In this document: positions 1-8,605 of the stretch, piece by piece
Layout of the letters: each line of letters starts with the position of its first letter
How positions within the stretch are numbered: the stretch's first letter is position 1
Assembly: GCF_010727605.1 (NCBI RefSeq)
Contig: NZ_AP022568.1
Span: forward strand, 1,178,001-1,242,000
DNA length: 64,000 bases
Source: Mycobacterium simiae
GTDB taxonomy: Bacteria; Actinomycetota; Actinomycetes; Mycobacteriales; Mycobacteriaceae
Direction: 5' to 3'
Notes under the pieces: generated by a model
What the model was told of the DNA's origin: nothing
Seen by the model: the letters and a program-made list of their open reading frames with translations, nothing else
Databases searched by the model: none
Translations under genes and position numbers: made by a program

Positions 1-1077
1 CTGCGCAAAGGTAAGACCCCGCGCCGTTTGCACGCCGACCTCGACGGGCTGAAGGACGACGAGCTGGGGCGCGGCGGCTTCACCGGACGGACGGCCAACA
101 TCTATCGGCGCCACGACCCGACCGCCTACCGTGCGGTGGGCCCGCTGCGGCCGGTCGACGTGCTGTCCAGCGAGCTCAAACCCAGCGACAGCACCGACGC
201 CGACGGCGGGCCGCTGCAGATGTTCAGCAACGACGACTGCCGCATTCTGCTGAGCCGCCGCGCCGAGCCGATGCCGTACTTCGCCCGTCATGTCGACGGC
301 GACCTGCTGTGCTTCGTACACCGAGGCGGCGGCATCCTGGAGACAGAGTTCGGCCCGCTGCCTTACCGCACCGGCGACTGGGTGTACCTGCCGAAGGCGT
401 GCACCTGGCGGCAGCTGCCCCATACCGAAACCACACTGCTGATGGTCGAGGCCACCGACGAATTCCGGGTGCCCCCGCCGGGCGCCCTGGGCCGCCATTT
501 CCCCTTCGACCCGTCGCAGGCGACCATCCCCGACCCAGCGCCGATCGACGACGATGGGCGCGACGAGTACGAGGTTCGGCTTGTCCATGTCGGTGGGCCC
601 ACAACGCTGTATTACCAACACAATCCGCTCGACGTCGAAGGGTGGCGCGGCGACAACTTCGCCTTCACCTTCAATATCGACGATTACAACGTCGTCACCT
701 CCGACAGCGTGCACCTGCCGCCTACCGTGCACCTGTTCATGCAGGCCACCGGCGTCTACGTGATGAACTTTCTGCCTAAGCCGGCCGAGGGCGTCCCGGG
801 CACCGAACGCACACCGTGGTATCACCGCAACGTCGACTACGACGAGATCGCCTTCTTCCACGGCGGCTCGCTCTACGGCATCCCGATGCCTCCAGGACTG
901 GTAACCCATGCGCCGCAAGGCGTTCACCATGGAGCTCCGGAGAGGGCGCGGGAGCGGGCACGCCGCAAATTCGACGAACATTCGCGCGTCGACTGGCAGG
1001 TCATCGCGATCGACACCCGCCGGCGGCTGGCCCCGTCACCGGAAGTACTGGCCCACGATTTAGGACAACACGCGTGA
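1..1077 (+). CDS. Homogentisate 1,2-dioxygenase-like protein, 5' end missing
   Basis: The frame is open from base 1, so the start lies upstream of the window; 358 residues are visible. The family uses non-haem iron(II) to open the ring of homogentisate, giving maleylacetoacetate in tyrosine and phenylalanine breakdown. Support is the cupin-type C-terminal half with YHRNVDYDE (bases about 821-847), which fits the His and Glu iron ligands of the family, and GVHHGAPE (about 919-942), which fits the third ligand. Typical members are 380-450 residues, so little is missing. A TTG at base 28 is in frame but is not a convincing start because conserved-looking sequence precedes it. The TGA stop overlaps the GTG of the next gene by 4 bp, so the two are probably translationally coupled. 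The true substrate could be a related aromatic acid, since the flanking genes are CoA-ester enzymes and not the usual maleylacetoacetate isomerase and fumarylacetoacetase. Confidence 0.8.
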   Translation: MRKGKTPRRLHADLDGLKDDELGRGGFTGRTANIYRRHDPTAYRAVGPLRPVDVLSSELKPSDSTDADGGPLQMFSNDDCRILLSRRAEPMPYFARHVDGDLLCFVHRGGGILETEFGPLPYRTGDWVYLPKACTWRQLPHTETTLLMVEATDEFRVPPPGALGRHFPFDPSQATIPDPAPIDDDGRDEYEVRLVHVGGPTTLYYQHNPLDVEGWRGDNFAFTFNIDDYNVVTSDSVHLPPTVHLFMQATGVYVMNFLPKPAEGVPGTERTPWYHRNVDYDEIAFFHGGSLYGIPMPPGLVTHAPQGVHHGAPERARERARRKFDEHSRVDWQVIAIDTRRRLAPSPEVLAHDLGQHA

Positions 1078-2261
1078 CGCAGGCAGTCAAACACGACTAC
1101 GACCGGATCCCGTATCTGGTTGCCTTCCAAAACAATTCCACGGCCCGCGACGTGTACGGCGGGCTGGCCGAAATCACGGTTCTGGAAAGCTATCTGCTCA
1201 AGCCCCAAGACAAGCCGTCGGACACCGTGCTGGTGTTCATGCACCCGATCGGCGGCGGCGCCTACCTGCCGATGATCAACGCGCTCGCGCGCGCCGGGCA
1301 CCACGTCATCTATTGCAACAGCCGATTCCGCGGTACGGACGCCGCACTGCTGATGGAGAAGGTGGTCGAGGATCTCGGCGAGTGCATCAAGGACGCCAAG
1401 AACCGGCTGGGCTACCGCAAGGTCGTGCTGGCCGGGTGGAGTGGCGGCGGTTCGCTGTCGCTGTTCTACCAGCAGCAGGCGCAGCACGCGACGATCACAT
1501 CGAGCCCGACCGGCGACGGCCCGGACCTCACCAAGCTGGAGCTGCCCGCCGCCGACGGCATCATGCTGCTGGCCGCCCACATCAGCCGGCACGGCACGCT
1601 GACCGAATGGCTTGACGCGTCCATCCTCGACGAGTCCGATCCCACCAAGCGCGATCCCGAGCTGGATCTGTACAACCCCGGCAACCCGAACCAGCCGCCG
1701 TACACCCTGGAATTTTTGGACCGGTACCGTCAAGCGCAGATCGATCGCAACCGCCGGATCACCGCATGGGTCAAAGAGAAACTGGCTGAATTGAGCGCGC
1801 AGGGCCGTCCCGATGACGAGTTCGGATTCGTCGTGCACGGCACGATGGCCGACCCGCGGTGGCTGGATCCCACCGTCGACCCCAACGAACGCACCCCCGG
1901 AACGTGCTACCTCGGCGACCCCCGGGTGGTGAACATGGGCCCCGTCGGCCTGGCCCGGTTCTCGACACTGCGCGGCTGGCTGTCGCAGTGGAGCTACGAC
2001 GAGGCACGCGGCGACGGCATCCAGTGCGGGCGCGACATGGCTATTCCCGCGCTGGTGATCGGTAACCTGGCCGACGACGCCTGCACTCCCAGCCATACCC
2101 GCCGACTGTTCGAAGCGATCGGGCACCCCGATAAGGAGATGTACGAGATCCCCGGTGCCACACACTATTACGCCGGGCCAGACCAGCGCGACAAGCTGCG
2201 CCGAGCCGTCGACATCGTCACCGACTGGCTGGTGCGGCACGATTTCGCGAGCGCGCAATGA
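1074..2261 (+). CDS. Alpha/beta hydrolase
   Basis: Cytoplasmic alpha/beta-fold hydrolase of 395 residues. The oxyanion region HPIGGG and the nucleophile elbow GWSGGG (Ser) are clear, and a C-terminal GATHYYAGP supplies the likely catalytic His after an Asp in the NLADDACTP region. The GTG at 1074 was chosen because it overlaps the previous stop by 4 bp and gives a sensible N-terminus; the frame stays open further upstream, but that part only shadows the dioxygenase gene. The next gene begins in the ATGA overlap at 2258, so this is the second gene of a coupled operon. The substrate is unknown. Linkage to a dioxygenase and CoA-ester enzymes suggests an esterase or C-C hydrolase step in degrading an aromatic or branched acid, which is inference. 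Confidence 0.8.
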   Translation: MTQAVKHDYDRIPYLVAFQNNSTARDVYGGLAEITVLESYLLKPQDKPSDTVLVFMHPIGGGAYLPMINALARAGHHVIYCNSRFRGTDAALLMEKVVEDLGECIKDAKNRLGYRKVVLAGWSGGGSLSLFYQQQAQHATITSSPTGDGPDLTKLELPAADGIMLLAAHISRHGTLTEWLDASILDESDPTKRDPELDLYNPGNPNQPPYTLEFLDRYRQAQIDRNRRITAWVKEKLAELSAQGRPDDEFGFVVHGTMADPRWLDPTVDPNERTPGTCYLGDPRVVNMGPVGLARFSTLRGWLSQWSYDEARGDGIQCGRDMAIPALVIGNLADDACTPSHTRRLFEAIGHPDKEMYEIPGATHYYAGPDQRDKLRRAVDIVTDWLVRHDFASAQ

Positions 2262-3511
2262 CCTCCGCGACCTCCGCCGGCGACGACGCGGCCAACGGGC
2301 GGCGCACCGACGTGGCCGGGCCGCTAGACGGTATCCGGGTGCTCGAGCTCGGCACCCTGATCGCCGGCCCCTTCGCCGGCCGTCAGCTTGCCGATATGGG
2401 CGCCGAGGTCATCAAGATCGAACCCCCGGACGCGCCGGATCCGTTGCGCCACTGGGGGCAAGCCGAACACAACGGGCACCACGTGTTCTGGACTGTGGCC
2501 GCACGCAACAAAAAGGCGATCACGCTCGACTTGCGCCGTCCCCACGGCCGCGAGCTATTCCTTGAGCTCATCGAGAAATCCGACATCGTGGTGGAGAACT
2601 TCCGCCCCGGCACGCTGGAAAAGTGGGGCCTGGGCTACGACCTGCTCAGCGCCCGCAACCCAGCCATCATCCTGGTCCGGGTATCCGGCTACGGGCAGAC
2701 CGGGCCCGACGCGCACAAGGCCGGTTACGCCTCGGTGGCCGAGGCCGCCAGTGGGCTGCGGCACCTCAACGGTTTTCCCGGCGGCCCCCCGCCGCGACTG
2801 GCTCTGTCCCTGGGCGACACCCTGGCCGGCATGTTCGGCGCCCAGGGCGCGATGGCCGCGCTGTACCGCCGCAGCGTCACCGGCCGGGGACAGGTCGTCG
2901 ACGTCGCGCTGACCGAAGCATGTTTGGCCATCCAGGAATCCACCATTCCCGACTACGACGTCGGCGGCGTGATACGCGGACCGTCGGGCACCCGACTGGA
3001 TGGTATCGCGCCGTCCAACATCTACCGCAGCGCCGACGGTTCCTGGGTGGTGATCGCGGCCAACCAGGACACCGTATTCACCCGGCTGTGCGCGGCGATG
3101 GATCGCCCGGAGCTGTCCACCGACGACCGGTTCGCCACTCACGTCGCCCGCGGCCGCAACCAAGACGAGCTCGACAAGATCATCGGCGCCTGGGCGGCCG
3201 AGCGGCAACCGGCTGACATCGTCGAAACCCTCAGCGCCGCAGGCGTTATCGCGGGCCCGATCAACACCGTCGCGGAGGTCGTCAACGATCCGCAGCTGCG
3301 CGCGCGCGGCATGCTGGTCGAACACTACGACCAACGCCTGGAACGCAATGTCCTTGGCCCCGGCGTCGTTCCGTTGCTTTCGGAGTCACCGGGAACCGTC
3401 CGCCATGCCGGTCCGGCCCGCCCCGGACAGCACAACGACGACGTCTACATCGGCTTGCTGGGCAAGACGACCGTACAGCTCGAGCAGTTGCACGCCGAGG
3501 GGGTGCTATGA
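2258..3511 (+). CDS. CaiB/BaiF (class III) CoA transferase
   Basis: 417-residue family III CoA transferase, which moves CoA between carboxylic acids through an aspartyl-CoA intermediate. The family start GPLDGIRVLELGTLIAGPFA and the segment ADMGAEVIKIEPP are at the N-terminus. The LSLGDTLAGMFGA segment carries the conserved acidic residue expected to be catalytic. Length is normal (about 400). It overlaps the upstream gene by ATGA and the downstream lyase gene by 4 bp, so it is probably the step that activates an acid to its CoA ester for the lyase and dehydrogenase in the same operon. The acid cannot be named from sequence. Confidence 0.88.
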   Translation: MTSATSAGDDAANGRRTDVAGPLDGIRVLELGTLIAGPFAGRQLADMGAEVIKIEPPDAPDPLRHWGQAEHNGHHVFWTVAARNKKAITLDLRRPHGRELFLELIEKSDIVVENFRPGTLEKWGLGYDLLSARNPAIILVRVSGYGQTGPDAHKAGYASVAEAASGLRHLNGFPGGPPPRLALSLGDTLAGMFGAQGAMAALYRRSVTGRGQVVDVALTEACLAIQESTIPDYDVGGVIRGPSGTRLDGIAPSNIYRSADGSWVVIAANQDTVFTRLCAAMDRPELSTDDRFATHVARGRNQDELDKIIGAWAAERQPADIVETLSAAGVIAGPINTVAEVVNDPQLRARGMLVEHYDQRLERNVLGPGVVPLLSESPGTVRHAGPARPGQHNDDVYIGLLGKTTVQLEQLHAEGVL

Positions 3512-4425
3512 CCCAAACCGCGAACACCCACGTCGTCATCCGCGAGGTCGGGCTGCGCGACGGGTTGCAGATCGAAAAGCCGATTCCCTTGTCGGCCAAG
3601 CTGGAACTGCTTGCGGCCGTGGCCGCCACCGGCGTGCGGGAGGTGGAGGCAACCGCCTTCGTCTCTCCCACCAAGGTGCCGTCGATGGCCGACGCCGCCG
3701 AGCTCGCCGCACACCTGCATAACTACCCCGCCATCGAATTCTCCGCGCTAGTCGCCAGTCCCAACGGCGCCAAGCGCGCCGTTGCCGCGGGATTGCGCTC
3801 GATCGAATACGTCGTAGCCGCCGACGACGCATTCAGCACGGCCAACGTCGGGCGCACCACCGCGGAGGCGACTGCGCAGATCGACGAGATCGTCGCCATC
3901 GCGCACGGCAGCCCAGGCTTTCCTGTCACCGTCGAGGTCATCGTCGCCACCGCGTGGGACTCGCCGTTCGAAGGCCCCACCCCGCCGCAGCGGGTCGTAG
4001 AGATCGCCGCGGCCGCCCGTGACCGCGGCGTTGATCGCCTCTCGATCGCCGACACCATCGGCACCACCACCCCCGGCCGGGTGAACTCGCTTATCGCCCA
4101 ACTCCTTCCGGTGATCGGCAACCTGCCCTTGGGGGCACACCTTCACAACACCCGCGGCGCGGGATTGGCCAGCGCGTATGCGGCGGTCACCGCCGGGGTG
4201 ACCCGACTGGACGCCTCCGTGGGCGGACTGGGTGGTTGTCCGTTCGCACCGGGCGCCACCGGCAACATTGCCACCGAGGATCTGGTCTACCTGCTCACTG
4301 ACAGCGGGTTCACCGTCGACGTCGACCTGCAGGCCGCGATCGCGGCCGCCGAAGTCGCGAAATTGGCTGTCGGCCATGACTTGCCGGGTGCACTGCTGCG
4401 CGCCGGCGACCGGATCAGAAATTGA
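3508..4425 (+). CDS. Hydroxymethylglutaryl-CoA lyase family protein
   Basis: 305-residue TIM-barrel lyase of the HMG-CoA lyase family, which splits (S)-3-hydroxy-3-methylglutaryl-CoA into acetyl-CoA and acetoacetate. Seen in sequence: the N-terminal active-site segment REVGLRDGLQ, metal-ligand motif HLHNTRG (about residue 211), and the glycine/cysteine signature GLGGCPFAPGATGN (about residue 240) typical of HMG-CoA lyases. It starts with ATG in an ATGA overlap with the CoA transferase gene. In this operon it could act on leucine-derived HMG-CoA or on a structurally similar CoA ester; a few family members are other 3-hydroxyacyl-CoA aldolases. Its last base is the first base of the TetR start codon. 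Confidence 0.9.
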   Translation: MTQTANTHVVIREVGLRDGLQIEKPIPLSAKLELLAAVAATGVREVEATAFVSPTKVPSMADAAELAAHLHNYPAIEFSALVASPNGAKRAVAAGLRSIEYVVAADDAFSTANVGRTTAEATAQIDEIVAIAHGSPGFPVTVEVIVATAWDSPFEGPTPPQRVVEIAAAARDRGVDRLSIADTIGTTTPGRVNSLIAQLLPVIGNLPLGAHLHNTRGAGLASAYAAVTAGVTRLDASVGGLGGCPFAPGATGNIATEDLVYLLTDSGFTVDVDLQAAIAAAEVAKLAVGHDLPGALLRAGDRIRN

Positions 4426-5054
4426 TGAGCGCGCCCGCGCCCGGCTCTTCGCGGGCGCTGACCTCCAAGGGCCGGCAGACCCGCCAGGCCATCGAACAAG
4501 CGGCGCGAAAGTTGTTTGCCGAACGCGGTTTTCACGGCACGACGCTTGCCGACATCACCTCGGCGGCGGGCAAGTCACCCGCGGTGTTCTACCGGTACTT
4601 CGTCGACAAGGAAGATTTGCTGGCCGCACTGGCGGAGTCGTTCCTGCGCGATGTAGTGACGCCATCGGGCTTGAGTGTGCCGCTGCCGGAGTCGCCGCAG
4701 GACGACGCCTTCTTCCGCTCGGTGGTCAGCGGCTACTGGAACATCTTCAAGCAGAACATCGGCATCATGATTGCGGTCGCCCAACTGGCCACCACCCAGC
4801 AGCGGTTCGCGGGCGTGCAAAACGAGTTTCGGCGGTTCGGGATGGACATCGTCGCCGCGTCCGTGCGGCGCGCCCAGGAGCAAGGCTACGGCGCTGAACT
4901 CAACCCGCAGCACACGGCCGCGGCCATCGCGCTGCTGTTCGAGAACTTCACCACCGTCTTCGTCGGCCAGTCCGGACTCGGAATTCAAATCAGCGATGAG
5001 GACGCCATCGCTACCTTGTCGACGGTGTGGAAGAAGACGCTCTATGGCGCATAA
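4425..5054 (+). CDS. TetR family transcriptional regulator
   Basis: 209-residue TetR-type repressor. The N-terminal helix-turn-helix spans about residues 15-60 (KLFAERGFHGTTLADITSAA, then AVFYRYFVDKEDLL), followed by a helical ligand-binding domain. ATG at 4425 was preferred over the TTG one codon earlier; it overlaps the lyase stop by 1 bp. It sits inside the operon between the lyase and the acyl-CoA dehydrogenase, so it probably autoregulates the whole 1-7.7 kb unit in response to an acyl-CoA or related ligand. That role is inferred from position. Confidence 0.9.
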   Translation: MSAPAPGSSRALTSKGRQTRQAIEQAARKLFAERGFHGTTLADITSAAGKSPAVFYRYFVDKEDLLAALAESFLRDVVTPSGLSVPLPESPQDDAFFRSVVSGYWNIFKQNIGIMIAVAQLATTQQRFAGVQNEFRRFGMDIVAASVRRAQEQGYGAELNPQHTAAAIALLFENFTTVFVGQSGLGIQISDEDAIATLSTVWKKTLYGA

Positions 5055-5078
5055 CCGCGAGATCGCAAGGAGATAGCA

Positions 5079-6317
5079 GTGGATTTCACGCTCCCAGAAC
5101 ATCTTCCGGGCGTATTGGCCGAAATGGACGCATTCATCGAGGCCGAGATCAAGCCGCTGGAACGCGAGCACATCCAATACTTTGACCAGCGACGCGAGTA
5201 CGCACGCACGGATTGGGAACGCGACGGCATCCCGACTGCAGCGTGGGAGGAGCTGCTCGCCGAGATGCGCCGGCGCGCGGACAAGGCGGGCTGGTTGCGC
5301 TACGGTCTGCCGGCCGCGCTCGGCGGCCGCGACGGCACCAATGTCGATATGGCGGTGATCCGGGAATATCTCGCGCACAAGGGACTCGGCCTGCACAACG
5401 ACCTGCAAAACGAGTCCTCCATTGTGGGCAACTTCCCACAGGTGATCATGATGGAACGGTTCGGCACCGACGAACAGCGGCGCCAGTGGTCAGAAGCGCT
5501 GATCACCGGCGAGCGGTCGATGGCGTTCGGACTCACCGAGCCGCAGCACGGATCGGACGCAACCTGGCTGGAGACCACCGCACGGCTCGATGGCGACAGC
5601 TGGGTGATCAACGGCGCCAAGCGGTTCAACACCGGGGTGCACCGCGCCACCCACGACCTGATCTTCGCCCGCACCTCCGGCGAGCCGGGACAGGCCCGGG
5701 GCATCTCCGCGTTTCTGGTCCCGACAGACACCCCCGGATTCAAGGTCCCCTACTACTGGTGGACCTTCAACATGCCCACCGACCACGGCGAAGTCGAGTT
5801 GACCGACGTACGCGTGCCCACCGACGCGGTGCTCGGCGAGGTCGACCGCGGCCTAGACGTCGCGCAAACTTTCTTGCACGAGAACCGGATTCGTCAGGCC
5901 GCCAGCAGCCTGGGGGCGGCGCAGTACTGCATCGACCGGGCCGCCGAATATGCGTCTACGCGAACGGTCTTCGGCAAGCCGCTGTCGGTCAACCAGGCCG
6001 TACAGTGGCCGCTGGCCGAATTGCAGACCGAAGCCCAGATGGTGCGACTGCTGGTGCAATACGCGGCCTGGCATTTGGATCGCAACCACCACATGGAGGT
6101 GTCGGACAAGGTGTCCATGGCGAACTATCGCGCCAACCGACTGGTCTGCGACGCCGCCGACCGGGCGATGCAGGTCTGCGGCGGCCTCGGCTACAGCCGC
6201 CACGAACAGTTCGAACACATTTACCGTCATCACCGCCGCTACCGGATCACCGAGGGAGCCGAGGAAATTCAGATCCGCCGAGTGGCGCAGCGGCTGTTCA
6301 ACTTTGGCGCGCAATGA
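5079..6317 (+). CDS. Acyl-CoA dehydrogenase
   Basis: 412-residue FAD-dependent acyl-CoA dehydrogenase that introduces an alpha-beta double bond in an acyl-CoA. Seen: the FAD/substrate segment MAFGLTEPQHGSDATWLETT (about residue 150), GLGYSRHEQFEHIYRHHR near the C-terminus and ITEGAEEIQIRRVAQRL, where family members carry the terminal TxEI-like motif. The GTG start is supported by an AAGGAG ribosome site about 7 bp upstream and follows the TetR gene by 24 bp. Its stop overlaps the next start (ATGA). This subgroup (FadE-type, about 410 residues) is usually next to an APH-like kinase in actinobacteria, as here. Substrate chain type is unknown. Confidence 0.92.
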   Translation: MDFTLPEHLPGVLAEMDAFIEAEIKPLEREHIQYFDQRREYARTDWERDGIPTAAWEELLAEMRRRADKAGWLRYGLPAALGGRDGTNVDMAVIREYLAHKGLGLHNDLQNESSIVGNFPQVIMMERFGTDEQRRQWSEALITGERSMAFGLTEPQHGSDATWLETTARLDGDSWVINGAKRFNTGVHRATHDLIFARTSGEPGQARGISAFLVPTDTPGFKVPYYWWTFNMPTDHGEVELTDVRVPTDAVLGEVDRGLDVAQTFLHENRIRQAASSLGAAQYCIDRAAEYASTRTVFGKPLSVNQAVQWPLAELQTEAQMVRLLVQYAAWHLDRNHHMEVSDKVSMANYRANRLVCDAADRAMQVCGGLGYSRHEQFEHIYRHHRRYRITEGAEEIQIRRVAQRLFNFGAQ

Positions 6318-7696
6318 CCGGCAACGAGGAGCTGACGGCCAAACTGACCGCGGTGCTGGCGCCGGTGCTCGGTGCCGGCACCTCAGTCGAGCAGTTGCGC
6401 GCGCTCAGCGGGGGCGCGAGCCGCAGCACCTGGGCGTTCGAGGCGGTCACCGGCGCGCAGCGGCGCGCGCTGATCCTGCGCACCGGGCCGCCCGACGACG
6501 TGCACGCGGGCATGGAGCTCGAAGCGCGCTCGCAGGCCGCCGCCGCGGCCGCTGGGGCACCGGTGCCCCACGTCCTGGTCGCCGACGATTCGCTTGCCGC
6601 GCTGGGCAATCCGTTCCTGGTCTGCGACGAGATCAAGGGAGAAACCATCGTCCGGCGCATCCAGCGCCGGCTCGACACCACTGACGGGCACACCCGCCGA
6701 ACCGAGCTGCTGCGCCAATGTGCGCAGGCGCTGGCCGCCATCCACCGGGCCGACACCGACATCGCGGGCCTGACCCACGAGGACCAATTGGTCCAGTGGC
6801 GCGAGCGACTCGACGCGATGAACGACACCACGGCCACGCTCGAGTGGGCGTTTCGCTGGCTGGCGGCTCATCGGCCAGCACCGTCGGCACCGGTGCTGGT
6901 GCACGGGGACTACCGGATGGGGAATCTGATCGTCGACGGATTTGACCTGGCCGCGGTGCTCGACTGGGAGCTGGTGCACCTGGGCGAGGCCTACGAGGAC
7001 CTGGCGTGGTTCTGCATCCGCGCGTGGCGATTCGGCGCTCCGGCCGGCCTGGCCGCTGGCGGCCTGGGCAGCACCGAGCAATTCCTCCGCGAATACGAAC
7101 AAGCCGGCGGCATTACCGTCGACCGGGTGGCGTTTCACTGGTGGCTGGTGCTGGCCACGCTGCGCTGGGGTGTGATCTGCCGCTTCCAGGCGGATCGGCA
7201 TCTGAGCGGGCAGTCGCGCTCCGTCGAACTCGCCACGATCGGTCGGCGGGTGTGCGAGACGGAATGGGATTTGCTCAACCTTCTCGACGCGCCCGGTGAC
7301 GATGCGCGCCGCGCAGCGGCGCGAGGAGGAGGCGGGCACTCGGGAAAGGCCCGGCCCGTGACGGGTACCTACGGACGCCCGGTGGCAGCCGAACTGGTGG
7401 CCGCCGTGGCGGAATTCCTGGAAACCGAGATCCGGGCGGCGACCACCGGACAGGTCAATTTCCACGCCCGGGTGGCCGGCAATGCCCTGCGCATCGTCGA
7501 GCGGGAACTGCTCGACGAGAGCGCGGCCGAGACGGGTGCCGCGCTGACCGCGCTGGGCTTCGCCGATGAGCAGCAACTCGCCGCCGCGATCCGGGCCGGT
7601 GACCTCGGCGAGCGGGCCGGTGACGTCTTGGCCGGCCTGCGGACCCTGGTCCGCAATCGGCTGGCGGTTGCCCATCCCGGATATGACAGCGAATAG
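6314..7696 (+). CDS. APH-like phosphotransferase fused to a DUF6285 domain
   Basis: One open frame of 460 residues with two parts. Residues 1-330 are an aminoglycoside-phosphotransferase-fold kinase: the catalytic loop VHGDYRMGN and metal site VLDWELVHLGEAYEDLAWF are complete. Residues about 350-460 match DUF6285 (GRPVAAELVAAVAEFLE, FHARVAGNALRIVERELL, RNRLAVAHPGYDS), which I recall as a separate gene just downstream of such kinases in most mycobacteria. The joint is low-complexity (DDARRAAARGGGGHSGK) and is encoded by a GC-rich hairpin ending in AGGAGGAGG at 7298-7332. An in-frame GTG at 7358, preceded by GGAAAGG, could start the DUF6285 protein independently, so the locus may make a fusion, two proteins, or both. 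The kinase partners the adjacent acyl-CoA dehydrogenase; its substrate is unknown. Confidence 0.82.
   Translation: MTGNEELTAKLTAVLAPVLGAGTSVEQLRALSGGASRSTWAFEAVTGAQRRALILRTGPPDDVHAGMELEARSQAAAAAAGAPVPHVLVADDSLAALGNPFLVCDEIKGETIVRRIQRRLDTTDGHTRRTELLRQCAQALAAIHRADTDIAGLTHEDQLVQWRERLDAMNDTTATLEWAFRWLAAHRPAPSAPVLVHGDYRMGNLIVDGFDLAAVLDWELVHLGEAYEDLAWFCIRAWRFGAPAGLAAGGLGSTEQFLREYEQAGGITVDRVAFHWWLVLATLRWGVICRFQADRHLSGQSRSVELATIGRRVCETEWDLLNLLDAPGDDARRAAARGGGGHSGKARPVTGTYGRPVAAELVAAVAEFLETEIRAATTGQVNFHARVAGNALRIVERELLDESAAETGAALTALGFADEQQLAAAIRAGDLGERAGDVLAGLRTLVRNRLAVAHPGYDSE
7298..7332 (+). repeat. MIRU-like GC hairpin element inside the kinase/DUF6285 frame
   Basis: The element starts GACGATGC, has a perfect 8-bp stem CGCGCCGC/GCGGCGCG around a GCA loop, and ends GAGGAGGAGG. 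It shares the outline GACGATGC...GAGGAGGAG with the 53-bp units between nuoF and nuoG at 13822. It lies at the boundary of two domains that are normally separate genes and keeps the frame open. I infer a degenerate interspersed intergenic repeat that became coding. Confidence 0.45.
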
Positions 7697-8061
7697 GCAG
7701 CGCCAGCCCGGAACCCGTCCGGACGGACGACAAGGCCCGCGCGCTGCGGGTCATCGACTGGTTCATCACCGGCACTGTCGCCCGCCGCTACGAGACCCTC
7801 GACCACCGCTTCTTCGACGACGGAGCGATCAACGGCTTTGTCCAGCAACACATGCTGCACGCCACGGGCCATGGCCGCCAAACGATCTCGAGGCGGGTAC
7901 GCATCGTGATCAGAGTGGGCGCAAACGGGCGGACCGACGAGTACTCGACTCCGCCCAGACCCCGCCCCGATCCCGCCGCTGACCGACTGACGGACGATGA
8001 CCGGGGCACAATCCCGCGGTCTGCCCGATGAGGGTGGCCCGGCAGCAGTAGCATCTGCACC
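7697..8061. other. Intergenic region, possible decayed gene
   Basis: No convincing gene is present. On the plus strand a frame is open from 7687 to about 8032 and reads protein-like in part (ALRVIDWFITGTVARRYETL, followed by DHRFFDDGAINGFVQQHMLH), but it has no usable start before that segment and ends in low-complexity Pro/Arg sequence. It may be a remnant of an unidentified gene. The last 50 bp must hold the promoter and ribosome site of the response regulator gene at 8062. Confidence 0.35.
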
Positions 8062-8463
8062 GTGTCCGACGCCACCATCGCTCTGCGGATCCTGGTCTAC
8101 AGCGACAACCCCAACACCCGCGAAGAAGTGAAGCGCGCCCTCGGCAAACAACTGCACCCCGACCTACCGGAGTTGAACTACGTCGAGGTGGCCACCGGAC
8201 CGATGGTGATCAGCACCATGGACGAGGGCGGCATCGACCTGGCCATCCTGGACGGGGAAGCCACGCCGGTCGGCGGCATGGGCATCGCCAAACAGCTCAA
8301 AGACGAACTCGAGACCTGCCCGCCGATCCTGGTGCTCACCGGGCGACCCGACGATGCCTGGCTGGCGCGATGGTCGCGGGCCGAGGCCTCGGTGCCACAT
8401 CCCATCGACCCGATCGTGCTGGGTCGTACCGTGCTCGGGTTACTTCGCGCACCCGCCGCCTAA
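8062..8463 (+). CDS. Orphan response regulator receiver protein (Rv3143-like)
   Basis: 133-residue single receiver domain with no output domain. The phosphoacceptor Asp is in LAILDGEA and the switch Thr in LVLTGRPDD. The position that normally holds the conserved Lys (K-P motif) reads VPHPIDP, so His replaces Lys and phosphorylation may be atypical. GTG start. It sits immediately upstream of nuoA in the same orientation, as Rv3143 does in M. tuberculosis by my recollection, but a hairpin terminator and 230 bp separate it from nuo. A link to respiration is suggested by conserved position only. No histidine kinase gene is nearby. Confidence 0.85.
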   Translation: MSDATIALRILVYSDNPNTREEVKRALGKQLHPDLPELNYVEVATGPMVISTMDEGGIDLAILDGEATPVGGMGIAKQLKDELETCPPILVLTGRPDDAWLARWSRAEASVPHPIDPIVLGRTVLGLLRAPAA

Positions 8464-8492
8464 GCCGACGACCTGCTCGTTCCGGGCGCCAT

Positions 8493-8517
8493 CGGGACGC
8501 CGTTTTCGGCGTGCCCG
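8493..8517 (+). terminator. Hairpin terminator after the response regulator gene
   Basis: CGGGACGCCG, loop TTTT, CGGCGTGCCCG forms a 10-bp GC-rich stem with one bulged G, starting 30 bp after the stop codon. It is followed by AAAAA and not a T run, as is common for mycobacterial hairpins, so its efficiency is uncertain. Confidence 0.5.
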
Positions 8518-8605
8518 AAAAACGTGCCCGATCTCACACCAAGAACCGCGCTTTAGCGCCACCCCGGCCACACAGCATTGCTGGCTCACGCTATGTTGAA
8601 GATCA

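Noticed and set aside
6383..7675. 430-codon minus-strand frame across the kinase/DUF6285 gene
   Set aside because: Antisense shadow. The plus strand carries the kinase catalytic motifs.
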